Of a stretch of DNA of 64,000 nt, positions 12,960 through 23,710 are shown one piece after another. The position numbers and the translations under genes are program-made. Below the pieces are notes generated by a model. It was not told the DNA's origin. It made no database searches and worked only from the letters and a program-made list of their open reading frames with translations. Numbering within the stretch: the first letter of the stretch is position 1; each line of letters opens with the position of its first letter. Source of the stretch: Batillaria attramentaria (Eukaryota; Mollusca; Gastropoda; Batillariidae). Location: the NCBI GenBank assembly GCA_018292915.2, contig JACVVK020000032.1, positions 2,525,001 to 2,589,000 on the forward strand, written 5' to 3'.

Positions 12960-13096
12960 TTTGTATGTTTTACTAGTGTAGCAAGGACAGGTAGTAAGAG
13001 AGACCTGTCTGTGCGTCTATTATCTCATCTTTGAAACATAAAGTTTCCGTCAGTCAGTCAGTCAGTCAGTCTCTGTCTGTCTGTCTGTCTGTCTCT
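12960..13096 (+). mobile_element. Retroposon 3' tail with GTCA/GTCT repeat
   Basis: AACATAAAGTTTCC is followed immediately by five GTCA units and then GTCT units. An ATAAA-like signal directly abutting a tetranucleotide tail is the usual appearance of a 5'-truncated LINE-type 3' end. Only the tail is diagnostic, and the upstream limit is uncertain. Confidence 0.45.
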
Positions 13097-13106
13097 CTCC
13101 ACTCTA

Positions 13107-13180
13107 CTGTCATCTTGAAGAAGGACCAAAGCGCCATGGGTTTGATAAAGCACTTCGGCCATTTTTACAGATGACGACAG
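13107..13180 (+). mobile_element. About 72-bp palindromic hairpin element, copy i
   Basis: The element begins CTGTCATCTTGAAGAAGGAC, has a core GCGCCATGGGTTTGATAAAG, and ends TTACAGATGACGACAG. The two ends are imperfect inverted repeats of about 28 bp. The same layout recurs at 35333, 48788, 49088, 50449 and 50731. Confidence 0.8.
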
Positions 13181-13569
13181 AGCTACATTAGACTTAGTGC
13201 CACTCTTTACCACAAAGTACTTGTCCTCTGCGTGGGGACTCCTCAGTCTTCTAGGTGTGTGTAGTCGCGAGCTTGTGCCGGACTTTCGAAATCTGTTTTG
13301 AAAGCAAACAAAGCAGCACAAACAGAAACCCGTGAGTCAACACCAGACTTCCTGACTTCTCACTTCAGCCGGAGAACGGGCAATTAACGACCGTGACAGA
13401 CTGACAGAACATTGCCAACATCAGTCTGTCGTTTGTGGAGAATTATGTCTACATATAATGTGTCTGTCTCGCAACTTTTTGTAAGCGTGGCAGGCCAGAC
13501 ATGGAGTAATCGAAGGACACTCTGCAAAGGTACTACAGGGCAGTGGGTGGGGTGGGTGGGGTGGTGGGT

Positions 13570-13742
13570 GGGTGTTTGGGAGTTTAACGTCCTTTTCCAC
13601 CACATACGGGTGATATCAAAGACGGGGTAACGGGAGGGGGGGGGGGGCAGCACAAATGTTTGGTCCTAGCCCGGATTCGACTCGAACTCACGACCCGAGC
13701 ATTGAAAGTCCAACGCTCTACCATTCGGCTGTCCCGGCTCCC
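13570..13742 (-). mobile_element. SINE-A, near full length
   Basis: Minus-strand SINE-A with head (GAATGGTAGAGCGTTGGACT), B-box region GTGAGTTCGAGTCGAATC (with a small insertion) and the tail GGACGTTAAACTCCCAAACA. A 13-base G run interrupts the body near 13637-13650. No clear target duplication was found. Confidence 0.88.
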
Positions 13743-13865
13743 CTCACAGAGTGGTCTGAAAGACTGATATGAATTGTGCGTCCCCGATACGTGTCTTTCC
13801 TTTTTTTTAAATTAAAAAAATACCTACCTTTTTAAAGAGCGGTTTCATTTATGTCAACTGATTCT

Positions 13866-14110
13866 GAGATAATAAATAATAATAATAAGTATTGTATAGG
13901 CGCTTTACCCAATTTCACGAATCGGCTCAAAGCGCCGCGAACTGAACCCAACACAGACGCTTACGTGAATCACACGCATTCTCTCACACACTGGACATAA
14001 ACACATTACAATCACGTGGTGCGAAGGGTCAGCTCAGCTATTTAAACTTCGGAATTTAGAATTGCATTTATTTATCAAATTTGGTGGGCTGATCATTTCC
14101 AAAGCAGAGG
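13866..14110 (+). repeat. Dispersed repeat family R1, copy 2
   Basis: Matches 946-1188 in order and orientation, including the AAT start, GGCTCAAAGCGCCGCGA, CAATCACGTGGTGCG and the GCATTTATTT end. Confidence 0.7.
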
Positions 14111-14821
14111 GGGAGGAAGCCGGAGTACTCTTTTGGGCGAAGGGGAAAAAAGGGGGAAAACCATTAAGGGTAAACGGAAACGCCAGTGGGATTCAGTTTT
14201 CATTTGACTACTGATTTTGATTTTTTTCTGTGCTTTCCATTGTGGTCCACATACATTGTATTCTGTTTTTGCATAATTATATATATATATACTCGTTCAA
14301 ACTCCGTCAGCTCATGAAAAAAAAAATACTGGAAAAAAGTAATTGCGCACTTCCCAGTCCATTTCATTTGCATACCGACAATATCAAAGTCTTCATATTG
14401 GCAAGGAGTCAATCCCCCTTAAAAACAAAACAAAAAATCCGCAAAACTTAACAACTTAAAAACTTTAACGTTGTTTTTGTCGTTTTTTATAGGACGGGAC
14501 TGCATGGTGCTTAACAAAGTTAAAAAAAAAATTAAACCGACTGTACAGACACCAGCAAGAGGTATTCAACATTCTCGACGTCATTGCCTGAATCATACGG
14601 ACAGGCTTAATGAACTTGACCCAGCCAGACAGTCACCCTGGCGAGAAGAATGGAGGAGAAGGCCAGGAATCGCCTGCGGGCAGTGGGAGGAGACAGTGAC
14701 TGGACACTCAGACAGTCCGATGACCATATCCCCCGGGATTGTACGATGAAATTGAAAGGGACGACACGTCAGAAGCCAGTGAAATGTTACGGACTAATGC
14801 TCTCCATTTCATGAAGTACTT
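14111..14821. other. No gene recognised
   Basis: Mostly AT-rich. An open frame at 14471-14749 (plus) is free of simple repeats but has no identifiable domain. Confidence 0.35.
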
Positions 14822-14822
14822 C

Positions 14823-15175
14823 TGGGCCCTAATGTAAAAGTCAAGGTTAATTTAACCCACGGCTAGGGGCCTAACCCAGACTAGGACAAAAGAAACCCAA
14901 AAGCAAAATTAAATAAGAAAGGAAGCGAAGAAAGGAAGAAAAAAATTCCTTCTATAACGGCTTAGGCACCTTGCTGGAATGGGCCCGCTTCTTGATTAAA
15001 AAAACAACAAACAAAAACACCCCCCCCCAAAAAAAAACAAACAAACAAACAAACAAACAAACAAACAAAACAAAACAAAAAACCCAGAAAATTTAACCCT
15101 AGAGCTAGTTTAGTTCGAGGTTAGACTCTAACCCAGGGCTAAAAGCCCTAACCTCGACTATTACATACGGGCCCA
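14823..15175 (+). mobile_element. GGGCCC-ended MITE, copy 1
   Basis: The ends are inverted: left TGGGCCCTAATGTAAAAGTC, right reverse complement TGGGCCCGTATGTAATAGTC. The interior contains AATTTAACCC motifs and an expanded CAAA tract (15042-15080). It lacks coding capacity, so it is non-autonomous. Other copies are at 37516, 39003 and 45323. Confidence 0.85.
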
Positions 15176-15186
15176 GGTTTAGTTTA

Positions 15187-15233
15187 GTTAGTTAGTTAGT
15201 TTTTTAGGGCTTAACGCCGCGCAAGTAACAAAG
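15187..15233 (-). mobile_element. Ultra-short retroposon tail fragment (TAAC repeat tail)
   Basis: A 47-bp insertion flanked by the perfect 11-bp direct repeat GGTTTAGTTTA (15176-15186 and 15234-15244). It contains GGGCTTAACGCCGCGCAAG with a GTTA repeat at one end. On the minus strand this reads as a body ending in a TAAC simple-repeat tail. It is the same family as 60952-61017 and 51779-51842. Confidence 0.75.
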
Positions 15234-15244
15234 GGTTTAGTTTA

Positions 15245-15588
15245 GAAGTAAGTCCACGGTGTATTAATTTTGTTTAGTTTTGTCTTCCTGCTGCTCCAAC
15301 CATTTGCCAGCTCCAGGGGTGTTCCTTCCGTGTCTGGGTGAAACCCACGGAAGGCTCGCAAGCTGGGGCCGTACTGATTTGATGATGAAGAGGATGAGAG
15401 CGATCGTACGATGACTACTGTGGAGGTCCGCGTGGTTTCGGTGAGGCCGCGTGACAGGACCGCATTTTCCGCGCTGACCGGCTTTAACCAGACAACGCCT
15501 TACACAAACACGTTACGACAATGCTAAGACGTGTGCTACATACTCATAATTATTTTAAACACTTGGGAGCCGCTGTCGTATTCAAAAC
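15245..15588. other. No gene recognised
   Basis: Unique sequence with no repeat family or exon visible. Confidence 0.4.
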
Positions 15589-16135
15589 GTTTGAAATACA
15601 TCGTGCAGCACTCATCCACTTTGACTGACTAACCTTCGTTATACTATAGAGGAACGAATCGAGTGTCTCACTGCACACAAGGGCGAGATCAAGCCGAATT
15701 GAGTCCAGAGTGAAATTTCTCCCCCAAAACGTTCGAAATACACCATGCGGCAGCACTCCACTTTGACTAACCTTCGTGATACTAAAGAGGAACGAATCGA
15801 GTGTCTCACACAAGGGCGAGATCAAGCCGAATTGAGTCCAGAGTGAAATTTCTCCCCCAAAACGTTCGAAATACACCATGCGGCAGCACTCCACTTTGAC
15901 TAACCATCGTGATACTAAAGAGGAACGAATCGAGTGTCTCACACAAGGGAGAGATCAAGCAATTGAGTCCAGAGTGAAATTTCTCCCCCAAAACGTTCGA
16001 AATACACCATGCAGCACTCCTCCATTTTGACCAACCATCGTGATACTAAAGAGGAACGACTAATCGAGTGTCTCACACAAGGGCGAGATCAAGCCGAATT
16101 GAGTCAGTCCAGAGTGAGATTCCTCCCCCAGCGTC
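15589..16135. repeat. Tandem array, about 131-142 bp unit, four copies
   Basis: Units begin near 15592, 15734, 15867 and 15998 with a (C/T)GAAATACA motif and share GAGGAACGAATCGAGTGTCT and CCAGAGTGAAATTTCTCCCC. The 130-codon minus-strand ORF here is the array read in one frame and has no recognisable domain. Confidence 0.93.
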
Positions 16136-17240
16136 ACTACCACTCCCTGGAGCTAGCAGACGATCGGGTGACGTTCTCTAACCAACGGAGCGCAAATCAG
16201 ACGCCGGGTCTAATGCATGGGGGGCTTCCACTGACGCAGCGCCATCAGACAGACAGTGTCTGCAGCCTGACTTAGTCTTTGAAATGTCCCTGTGTTGACA
16301 CCCGAACTGTGTGACCCATTTACAGGGCTAAAAATAGAGTTATGGAACTCAATGAGCATCGGTCCAAGACAAAGAGAGGTTAGATGACTTTCTGTCAGAG
16401 AGAGAGAGAGAGAGAGAGAGTCTCATACATTCAAAAGAAACAAACAAAAAAGCTACCGGATACATCTAAGAACTTTGCACACAAAAAAAAACCAAACAAA
16501 AAAACAAACCCAATATTTATTGAAACAAAATCGGGATTCAGTCAAGCGTATCAGCCCGGATGTAAGGGGTTAAACGAGTAGAACACGCTTAAATTTCTGT
16601 CACTGAATATGCATACAATTATTCACGTGTCAAACACGTCACTAGTCACTGAAGTGAAACAGAACAGTAATTCGGTCTTGCAAGATCACTACGAAGAGCA
16701 CGCACAGAGCAAAACTGTTCGCTTTTTTGTGCTAGCGTCCCTGTTAAGAACATCTTTTCAATATTGAAAAAAAAAAAAAACCCTCTACAAGAAATACACA
16801 ATTAAATCACCAGTGATAAGCAGTGACAATTCATAATTATGCAGGAACCAAGCATAGCAACAAAAACCACTGTTCCAATGTAACGTGAACACAAAACAAA
16901 GTCACATTATTTCCTCCTACGAGGAAACAACATGGAAGACTTTTGTTTTATGTTTTCTTATTTTTTTAAATTATAAGCAATTATGAAGTGAAAATAGATA
17001 AGAAAACGGAATAGCAAAAGAAAAGTAGGCTAACCTACTAACAGAGACAAAGCATGTCTCTGCTCAACTTCAACTTGAATAAGCAAGGGGGAAAGAATGG
17101 TCTAAACTTTTCAATGTTTTGTTTTTTTAAGGGGGTTGTGGGGTGGATGGGTGGGGGAGGGGAGTGGAGGGGGGTGGGGGAGGGGGATGGTGGGGTGGGG
17201 GGGGGGTAGGACAATTTATTAGCTGCAAAAATGTGACAAA
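16136..17240. other. No gene recognised; AT-rich
   Basis: A short (GA)n lies at 16396-16421. Otherwise this is AT-rich unique sequence with a G-rich block at 17130-17210. Confidence 0.4.
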
Positions 17241-17244
<4 letters not shown>

Positions 17245-17292
<48 letters not shown>

Positions 17293-17314
17293 TGTGTGTG
17301 TGTGTGTGTGTGTG
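17245..17314. repeat. (GA)n-(GT)n microsatellite
   Basis: (GA)n of about 23 units followed directly by (GT)n. Confidence 0.97.
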
Positions 17315-17424
17315 TTGTTTTTATTTTTTTGTACTTAAGTTGCTGTCTGTTGGGTGTCAACAAAGTATTCCGCTTGCTTGTATTGAAAACGCCTGCAGCA
17401 GCTGGTAATCAGACAGAGGGTGAG

Positions 17425-17534
17425 CGGGTGTTTGGGGGTTTATTTAACATCCTTTTCCACCACATACGGGTCATATCAAAGACGAGGCAACGATGAAAAA
17501 CCCAGCAGAAATATTTGGCCCCAGCCGGGATAAG
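17425..17534 (-). mobile_element. SINE-A, 5'-truncated
   Basis: Contains body and tail only. The tRNA-like head stops at the CCCGGCTGGGGCC boundary. Flanking TCAGACAG at 17409-17416 and 17535-17542 is a target-site duplication, so truncation happened at insertion, as in LINE-mediated retroposition. Confidence 0.88.
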
Positions 17535-17542
17535 TCAGACAG

Positions 17543-18410
17543 ATTTAAAAAGTATCTCTGAGATACTTTAAATTTAAAAAAGTCAAAGACGAAAAGATGG
17601 ACAGTTGTTTTCAACGATCCAGCGCTTCAAGGTACTAGAACACCGAGAGCTGTTTTTATTTGTTTGTTTGTTTTAAAAACATTTGAAGTAATTGGCTTTT
17701 CACAAAGATTTCAAGAGAATACTTTAATAGTTAAGGTTGAAAGAGGAGCGACGGTTTTATCTATCAACGCAGCTTACTGAGACGCCAAAAGACGTTCACT
17801 GGGGTAAGGGCAGGGGAAGGGGGGGAGGGGGGTAGGGGGTATGGGGTAGGCAGTAAATGGCGGGAAAAGAAAAGTTCAGGGGTTTGAAGAATTACTACCT
17901 AATTAGTGGCGGCGACTTGTTTACGAACGGAGGCCGGGCATAAACCCTTGGCTGACTTTCTACAGTGGTTACCTTGTGAGTTCCCGGTTCAAAGTACCAG
18001 CTTACCCCTTCCCCGGGTCCTTCTCAAAGCTGTCGAATCCTCGGTGGCCTCGCAGATCCGGTTTCCATGTGGGACAAGGCAGCGCACCTCATAACACGTC
18101 CCCCCCTCTGGATGTCGGGCTAGCTACTCAAGCGTGTTCTAATTGGCCATTGCCATGGCGACGCCGGCCCTCCTGCTACTTTTTCGCCTCTCAGGCAGAA
18201 GAGTAGTCTCGCGCGTGTCCTGCCCTGACCACGCCCCTACGATTAGCAGAACGGTGTGGTGGTGGTGGTGGTGGTGGGTGAGGAGGGGGAGGGGAGGCCA
18301 GGAAGGGGGCTGAACACGCTGTCAACACGACGTCTTCACTCTGCCTTCTTTGCTCCCGTTTCCTTCTTCAAACTCTAACCAGGGACTGGACCGTGCCACA
18401 GGAAGCAAAT

Positions 18411-18443
<33 letters not shown>

Positions 18444-18449
18444 TTTACA
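17543..18449. other. No gene recognised
   Basis: 18000-18380 is GC-richer, with GGT repeats near 18258. An (AC)n lies at 18413-18442. ORFs at 17906-18206 have no recognisable motifs. Confidence 0.4.
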
Positions 18450-18692
18450 AGTTTTCTCAGCACTCCTAGCGTACTGTTATTCTTAGTGCTTGTTTAACAT
18501 AGTTTAATGTGAGGCAATGCCAGTGCTTCTTCTCTTTAAATTGTGTTTTAGCCAATGACTGAGTGTGTGAATGTGTATTATGTATTTATATGGTATGTTT
18601 GTGTATATCAATTGTGTTTTATTATCAAGAGGAGCAAAGCAAATTCTTCTTAATTGTAACTAAGAAGCAATAAATCTATCTTATCTTATCTT
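18450..18692 (+). mobile_element. Non-LTR 3' UTR with TTATC tail
   Basis: Non-coding sequence ends in GAAGCAATAAATCTATCTTA followed by TCTTATC repeats. An AATAAA directly before a pentanucleotide tail is typical of LINE-type 3' ends. The upstream limit is uncertain. Confidence 0.5.
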
Positions 18693-18720
18693 TACATGAT
18701 AATTATTGTATTGACAACAC

Positions 18721-19214
18721 AAAGTCAAAGTTAAAAAAAGTTTATTTCTGTGGCCCCTTCTGGGGTGTGGGGGAAATACAGAAAATCAGAGTGGACGTGA
18801 ATGCTCTGAACGTAAGAAACTTCAACAGTACAAAGGACAAGATTCCTTCTTCTTCTGCGTTCCACTGTGCAACCCTTATTTGGGTTGTGGTACGACCAGT
18901 AGCACTACTCTGCCTCCCCCTGGGTCCCAGGTCGACAGAGCCGCCAGTCGCTGAGGCGGGCCCCTTTGAGGCTGAGGGCCCGGCACCGTCCCCGCCTGGC
19001 TTTGGTCCACGGGGACGACACCATAACGATATATCCATCTGAGGCATTGTCCATTTTTCTGGGTTGCGTGTGTGCTCGTCTCCCTGACGGGTTGCCACAC
19101 TATGTCCTCCTGGGCATAGTCAGCGACACTCCGACTTCGTTGGCTAAAGGACAAGATAAAAACACAGACAAGAGCACAACTGATAACACTGGAAAAAGTG
19201 CACAAATTCAGGCG
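18721..19214 (-). mobile_element. Internally deleted LINE derivative with TSD
   Basis: This 494-bp minus-strand unit is flanked by near-identical direct repeats (TTGACAACAC at 18711-18720, TTAACAACAC at 19215-19224). Its 5' part includes a Gly/Pro-rich linker and then TTTQIRVAQWNAE, which resembles the QWNAEG start of the endonuclease domain in many non-LTR ORF2 proteins. A few codons later the resemblance ends. The element then passes into a 3' end, GGCCACAGAAATAAAC followed by T-rich ACTTTG repeats. It therefore keeps a presumed 5' region, the first residues of the endonuclease and the 3' tail, but lacks all of the reverse transcriptase. It is probably non-autonomous. The linker frame is open but interrupted in neighbouring frames. 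Confidence 0.7.
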
Positions 19215-19224
19215 TTAACAACAC

Positions 19225-19556
19225 ACTAGAGAGACAATGACTATTTGCAAAATATACAAGTCGTATACCGCTTTACTGTTTTTTCATAAACTCAGCTAGG
19301 TTTACCATTGCTTTCTTTAAATATTCATTGACATCGATCGGCATTGATGTGCATGGTGGTACACAGAAAAAGGCTGAACTACACAATGCCAGGAGTTGCT
19401 GATGCCGTTTGCATTTGTAACACCGATGAATACATGTATGACTGTCCCCTTTCACCTTCTCGCATGCAGACCCAAACATACACCACTGAGACTGAACCAG
19501 GGACTGGACCGATGGGAACAGCCGAGACAGTCTCTCTCTCTCTCTCATGCGTGATG

Positions 19557-19559
<3 letters not shown>
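19225..19559. other. No gene recognised
   Basis: Unique sequence; ORFs on both strands show no recognisable domain. Confidence 0.35.
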
Positions 19560-19595
<36 letters not shown>

Positions 19596-19760
19596 TTTTT
19601 TTTTTTTTTTTTCTTTTCTTCTTTCTTAATTTTTCAGTAGTATTAGCTCATGTAGTGTAGCAACGGCAAGTTTTAAAATTGGTATGAATATGCCTGTAAC
19701 TTCTACCGTTGTAAAATAAAGGTTCTTGTTCTTGTTCTTCTTGTTCTCTCTCTCCTTAGT
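19560..19760 (+). mobile_element. Retroposon 3' end with GTTCTT tail after (GT)n
   Basis: After (GT)n and a T run (19560-19615), the sequence ends in GTTGTAAAATAAAGG followed by TTCTTG repeats and CT. An AATAAA adjacent to a simple-repeat tail suggests a LINE-type 3' end. Only the tail is diagnostic. Confidence 0.5.
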
Positions 19761-20275
19761 ATATATAAAATAGGCGCAGTACCTGTTTTGATATCCTGTT
19801 CCAGGTATGAACGCTGATACTTGGAGTTACTTTGTATGTGTCTGAATTGCATAAATGCCTTATGCTGTGCCAATTTCCTGCTGTGAACAGACTACCCCGG
19901 TGGGAGTGCCGCCGGATTCATTGTTATGGGTCAATGGCCTAACAATAAAATGATTGAGTCTTAAGTCTCTCTCTCTCTCCTGTAGTGTTAATTTATCATA
20001 ATTACTTACCGGTTTAGTCTGCCATTGCAATGCTGTCAATATGTACTTTTTCCCACTGAACATTAACATAAGCGGTGCTTGTTTATGCTCACTATTTGTT
20101 TACTCGAACGACTTGTATTGCAATAAGCCTGTTTAAACCAACAGCCGAGACACGTACGCATTTTCTTAGCATTCCTATAATAGTACGTGACATTGTTATT
20201 ACTGACAACACAGAATTGTGTGTCCCCTTTCACTTTTATATGAATACCCACTCCTAGACGAAACTAAGCTGAAGG
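19761..20275. other. No gene recognised
   Basis: Contains ATGGCCTAACAATAAAATG next to (CT)n near 19933-19980, another possible retroposon end. Otherwise unique. Confidence 0.4.
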
Positions 20276-20372
20276 CTGTATTATTATTATTATTATTATT
20301 ATTGTTGTTGTTGTTGTTGTTTTGTTGTTATTATTGTGGTGGTGGTGATGATGATGATGATTATTATTATTT
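20276..20372. repeat. ATT/GTT/GAT trinucleotide tract
   Basis: Successive runs of ATT, GTT, GGT, GAT and ATT. Confidence 0.95.
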
Positions 20373-20504
20373 TCATGAGAAGTACACCCACGATGATGAA
20401 CTTACAACTTACAATCATCACTTAAGTGTTAGCAAGATATAAATATTTATAGCCAGTACAGGAAGGATACATCGTTTGCTGTTTGCCAATTCCAAACCCA
20501 CAAA

Positions 20505-20572
20505 ACAACAACAACAACAACAACAACAGCAACAGCAACAACAACGACAACAACAACAATAATAGTAATAAC
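20505..20572. repeat. (AAC)n tract
   Basis: AAC/CAG trinucleotides, degenerating into AAT. Confidence 0.95.
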
Positions 20573-20747
20573 AAGCTTTTTTCAAACTGAAGTACATTCA
20601 CTTTAAAAAAATGAAGAAAAGAAAAAAAACCCTATGAGGCCTATGAACAAAAATATATGAGTTTCTGGTAATACATGTATCTCTTGAGGAAGCTCATGTC
20701 CTGACGTCTGAGAATAAAATCGCAAAATCCAGTGCATGCACATTTCC

Positions 20748-21045
20748 CATGAGCTATCACGGACGACAAGTGAGATACTACAAACTATGCGAACACCACC
20801 GACTCAAAGGTTCTCCTATCTGTTTCGAATTCGGCAGCTGGTGCACAATACTCATGCGCTACCGCGGACGACGAGTGAAATGGTGCAAAATACTCATAAT
20901 TGTTAACACGACACAATCTTCTCCTATCTGCTTCGAATTCAGCAACACATGCACAATACCCATGCGCTACCGCGGACGACAAGTGAGATGGTGCAAAATA
21001 CTCGTAATTGTTAATATCAAATTCAGCAGCAGATGTAAAAAAGAG
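20748..21045. repeat. Tandem array, about 105-108 bp unit, nearly three copies
   Basis: Units start at 20748, 20853 and 20961 with CATG(A/C)GCTA(T/C)C(A/G)CGGACG and share TCTCCTATCTG. The period is a multiple of 3 or close to it, which explains the 153-codon plus-strand ORF (repeated RYRGR and ICFEF motifs). No known domain is seen, so I treat it as repeat-derived. Confidence 0.9.
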
Positions 21046-21422
21046 ACCGGAGAGGATCCGTCCACCCATCGCTTCGCCGCCCATACCACTTTTCTCTTTT
21101 TGTCTGATTCCACAATTCTAGTCCCCCACATTCTATACCACACTGAGGAGCAGCCTTCTGTGATCAGGAAAAAAGGCACAAGCGCGATGAATTGGATGAC
21201 GCGTATATAACTTTTTCCCCCCTGAAGACTGTTACAGTCTTCCCTTTATCTTGGAAGAAAAGGCCTCAAACGCAATGGATTTCACAGGCAGCTTCGGCCC
21301 TTTTCCTTCCCAGATGAAAGTAAACGTGTACAAAGTCGTCAAAGAACTGGAAGCTCTAATTATCCCGAGCTGTCAGAGCTGGTGAAGACCTTCCATTGCC
21401 TTTTGTTGCCCAGTACTTTCAG

Positions 21423-21460
<38 letters not shown>

Positions 21461-21639
21461 CCTGCCCTCACCATTCCGACCGTTCATATTTACTGGGTAC
21501 CTCTTACATAATGGACTCGTTCTAAGCGGAGGTCGCCTGTGGTCTTGGAGAGCTTCTTCTTTCTTTAGAAACCTGATCAGCAGGGAACTCAGCGGTAGGA
21601 CTGGGGGGGAAAAGGAAGTAAAAAAAGAAGGAAAGAAAG
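21046..21639. other. No gene recognised; short (CT)n
   Basis: Unique sequence with (CT)n at 21426-21456. Confidence 0.4.
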
Positions 21640-21966
21640 GAAGGGGAAATGTGGAACTGAGTTGAGTCGAAGTTACTACACGTTGAAAAAAAGGTAGCGA
21701 GTGGCAGGTTTTGCAAGGGTTGTGTTCTTGTGGAGGAGTTAACGTACTTCAGAGAGAGAGATAAAACGAGAAAATCTCTGGTTCAGGAAATGTAATGTAG
21801 TCAAAGTGAACTCCCTCCCCTCAAAACAACAACAACAACAACAACCAAAAAACAAAAAGAAAGAAAGAAGAAAAACAAAAACAAAACAAACAAAAACAAA
21901 CAAACAAAACAAAACAAAACAAAACAAACAAAAACAAAAAAAACAAGAAACAACAACAACAACAAC

Positions 21967-22010
<44 letters not shown>

Positions 22011-22515
22011 AAACAGATAAACAACAACAACAACCACACAAACAACCAAACAAACGAACAAAAAATTGAGTCAAAATAGTAACACATAAAATTCAAAGTA
22101 GAGAGAAGCTGTTTTGGAAAGGCTTCTGTTCTTGTGAGGGATTTTTCTGTGCTCAAGCATAGTTCACAGAAAATAATTTGTGGAATTCAGAAAGCAAAAT
22201 GTGGACTTGTGTTGTTGAAGTTACTACACACGTAAAAAACGTTTTTGAAAGGGTTGTGTTCTTGTGATGGAGTTTCCTGTGGGTGCCCACGCGTAACATA
22301 GAGAATGTAATTTAATTAATGTGACCGTAATGTGATTGTAATTTAGTTCATGTGGTTGTGAGAGGAAAATGTGAAACTGCGTTAGGTCGAAGTTATAATG
22401 CTTCAGAAAGTAGCAACGAATAGCAACTTTTCAAAGTGTTGTGTTATTGTGGGGGGGGGGGGGGGTCTCAGTGCTCGTATGATGTAAGAATGTAAGTTTA
22501 ATAATGTAATTAAAA

Positions 22516-23018
22516 CCGGCCCCCGTAGTGTAGTGGTTAGCACTTCGGACCATGGACCGGGAGACCCGGGTTCGAATCCCAGCCGAGGCAAGCGGGATTT
22601 TTCCTACCTAGGTCGGCTCCTACCCAGAGCGGGTGTGCTATGGGCCCAATGGGGAGGCTGTTGCCACACAGCCGAGCTTCACCCACTTCACGGGTGCGAC
22701 TTTGGGGGTGCTTCCCTTTGTATGACACGTCTTATGATGTGGATGATTACACGGCCGGCACCGCAGGTGCCGTAGTTCCCGGGCCTGGTTAATGCCGGGA
22801 TATTTATGACAGGAAGCGTGGAATGCGGCCCTGTCCCGCAGCCCCAAACCACATGGACCTCCATAGCATCATCTTACTATCATCCTCATCTCCATCATCA
22901 TGCATAATAAAAATTGTCCCAGCTTCCGAGTCCTCCGTGGGTTCCACCCATGACCTGGGAGGAACACTACTGGAGCTGGCAAAGAGTTGGGGCAGCAAAA
23001 AAAAAAAAAAAAAAAAAA
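22516..23018 (+). mobile_element. SINE-B, full length with poly-A and TSD
   Basis: A tRNA-like head carries an A-box match (TAGTGTAGTGG) and B-box (GGTTCGAATCC). A body of about 410 bp follows, and the element ends in an A run of about 24 bases. Direct repeats AATGTAATTAAAA at 22503-22515 and 23019-23031 are a perfect 13-bp target-site duplication, indicating a relatively recent insertion. A second copy lies at 33498-33895. Confidence 0.93.
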
Positions 23019-23279
23019 AATGTAATTAAAAGAAGGTGAAAGGAAAATGTGGAAATGAGTTCAAGTACAGGTTCGGGTTCAAACAATTTTATTTATTATT
23101 AGTACTTTTACAGACCAATTTGTCTTCGGTCAGGGTGCATAAAAATAAGTCAAAGGTAAAAAATACGTTCAAAAGCTTTAACTGTTTCTGATTATTAATG
23201 TATTAAGACGAACAAACTAAAATGACGTCAGTTGATTAAGCAGGACACAATGCATCAGTACTATATACAAATATGAACC

Positions 23280-23552
23280 AATAACTATCCCCCCCCCCCC
23301 CATAAAAAAAACAAAACAACAACAACAAAATAAAACACCACCACCACCACCACCACCAAAACCAAAAAATAAAACAAAACAAAAAACCAAAACAACAACA
23401 ACAGCAGTAAAAACACCCAAATAAAACAACAACAACAACAAAACAAACAACAACAACAACCCCCCAAAAACAAACAAACAAACAAACAAACAAACAAACC
23501 CAAAACAAACAAACAAACAAACCAACTAACAAACAAACAAACACACACAAAC
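23280..23552. repeat. C-run and AAC/CAAA low-complexity tract
   Basis: A/C-only tract with CCA, AAC and CAAA sub-runs; minus-strand ORFs across it are compositional. Confidence 0.95.
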
Positions 23553-23710
23553 AAATTGTGAATAAGACTGAATTACCAACAAGCTAAGTTGAAGTCACAC
23601 ATACACAAAAAGTACCCTGCAGCAGCTTCTGAGAGGGTCGTGTTCTCGCCATGGAGTTTCTCGGTGCTCATGCATATTGAAGACAATGTGATTAGCTTAT
23701 TCAAACGTCC

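Larger units (their letters stand above)
21640..23710. repeat. Degenerate tandem array interrupted by insertions
   Basis: Diverged units recur at about 21650-21800, 22100-22240, 22240-22420, 22420-22515 with 23020-23060, and 23610-23700. Shared motifs are AAAGGGTTGTGTTCTTGTG, GGAGTTTC and GGAAAATGTGGAACTGAGTT. The array is interrupted by an AAC/(AC)n low-complexity tract (21820-22060), SINE-B (22516-23018) and a second AAC/CAAA tract (23290-23552). Confidence 0.7.

Noticed and set aside
18876..19205. Second minus-strand ORF as an independent protein
   Set aside because: It overlaps the frame that carries the QWNAE endonuclease start and lies wholly within the 494-bp LINE derivative.
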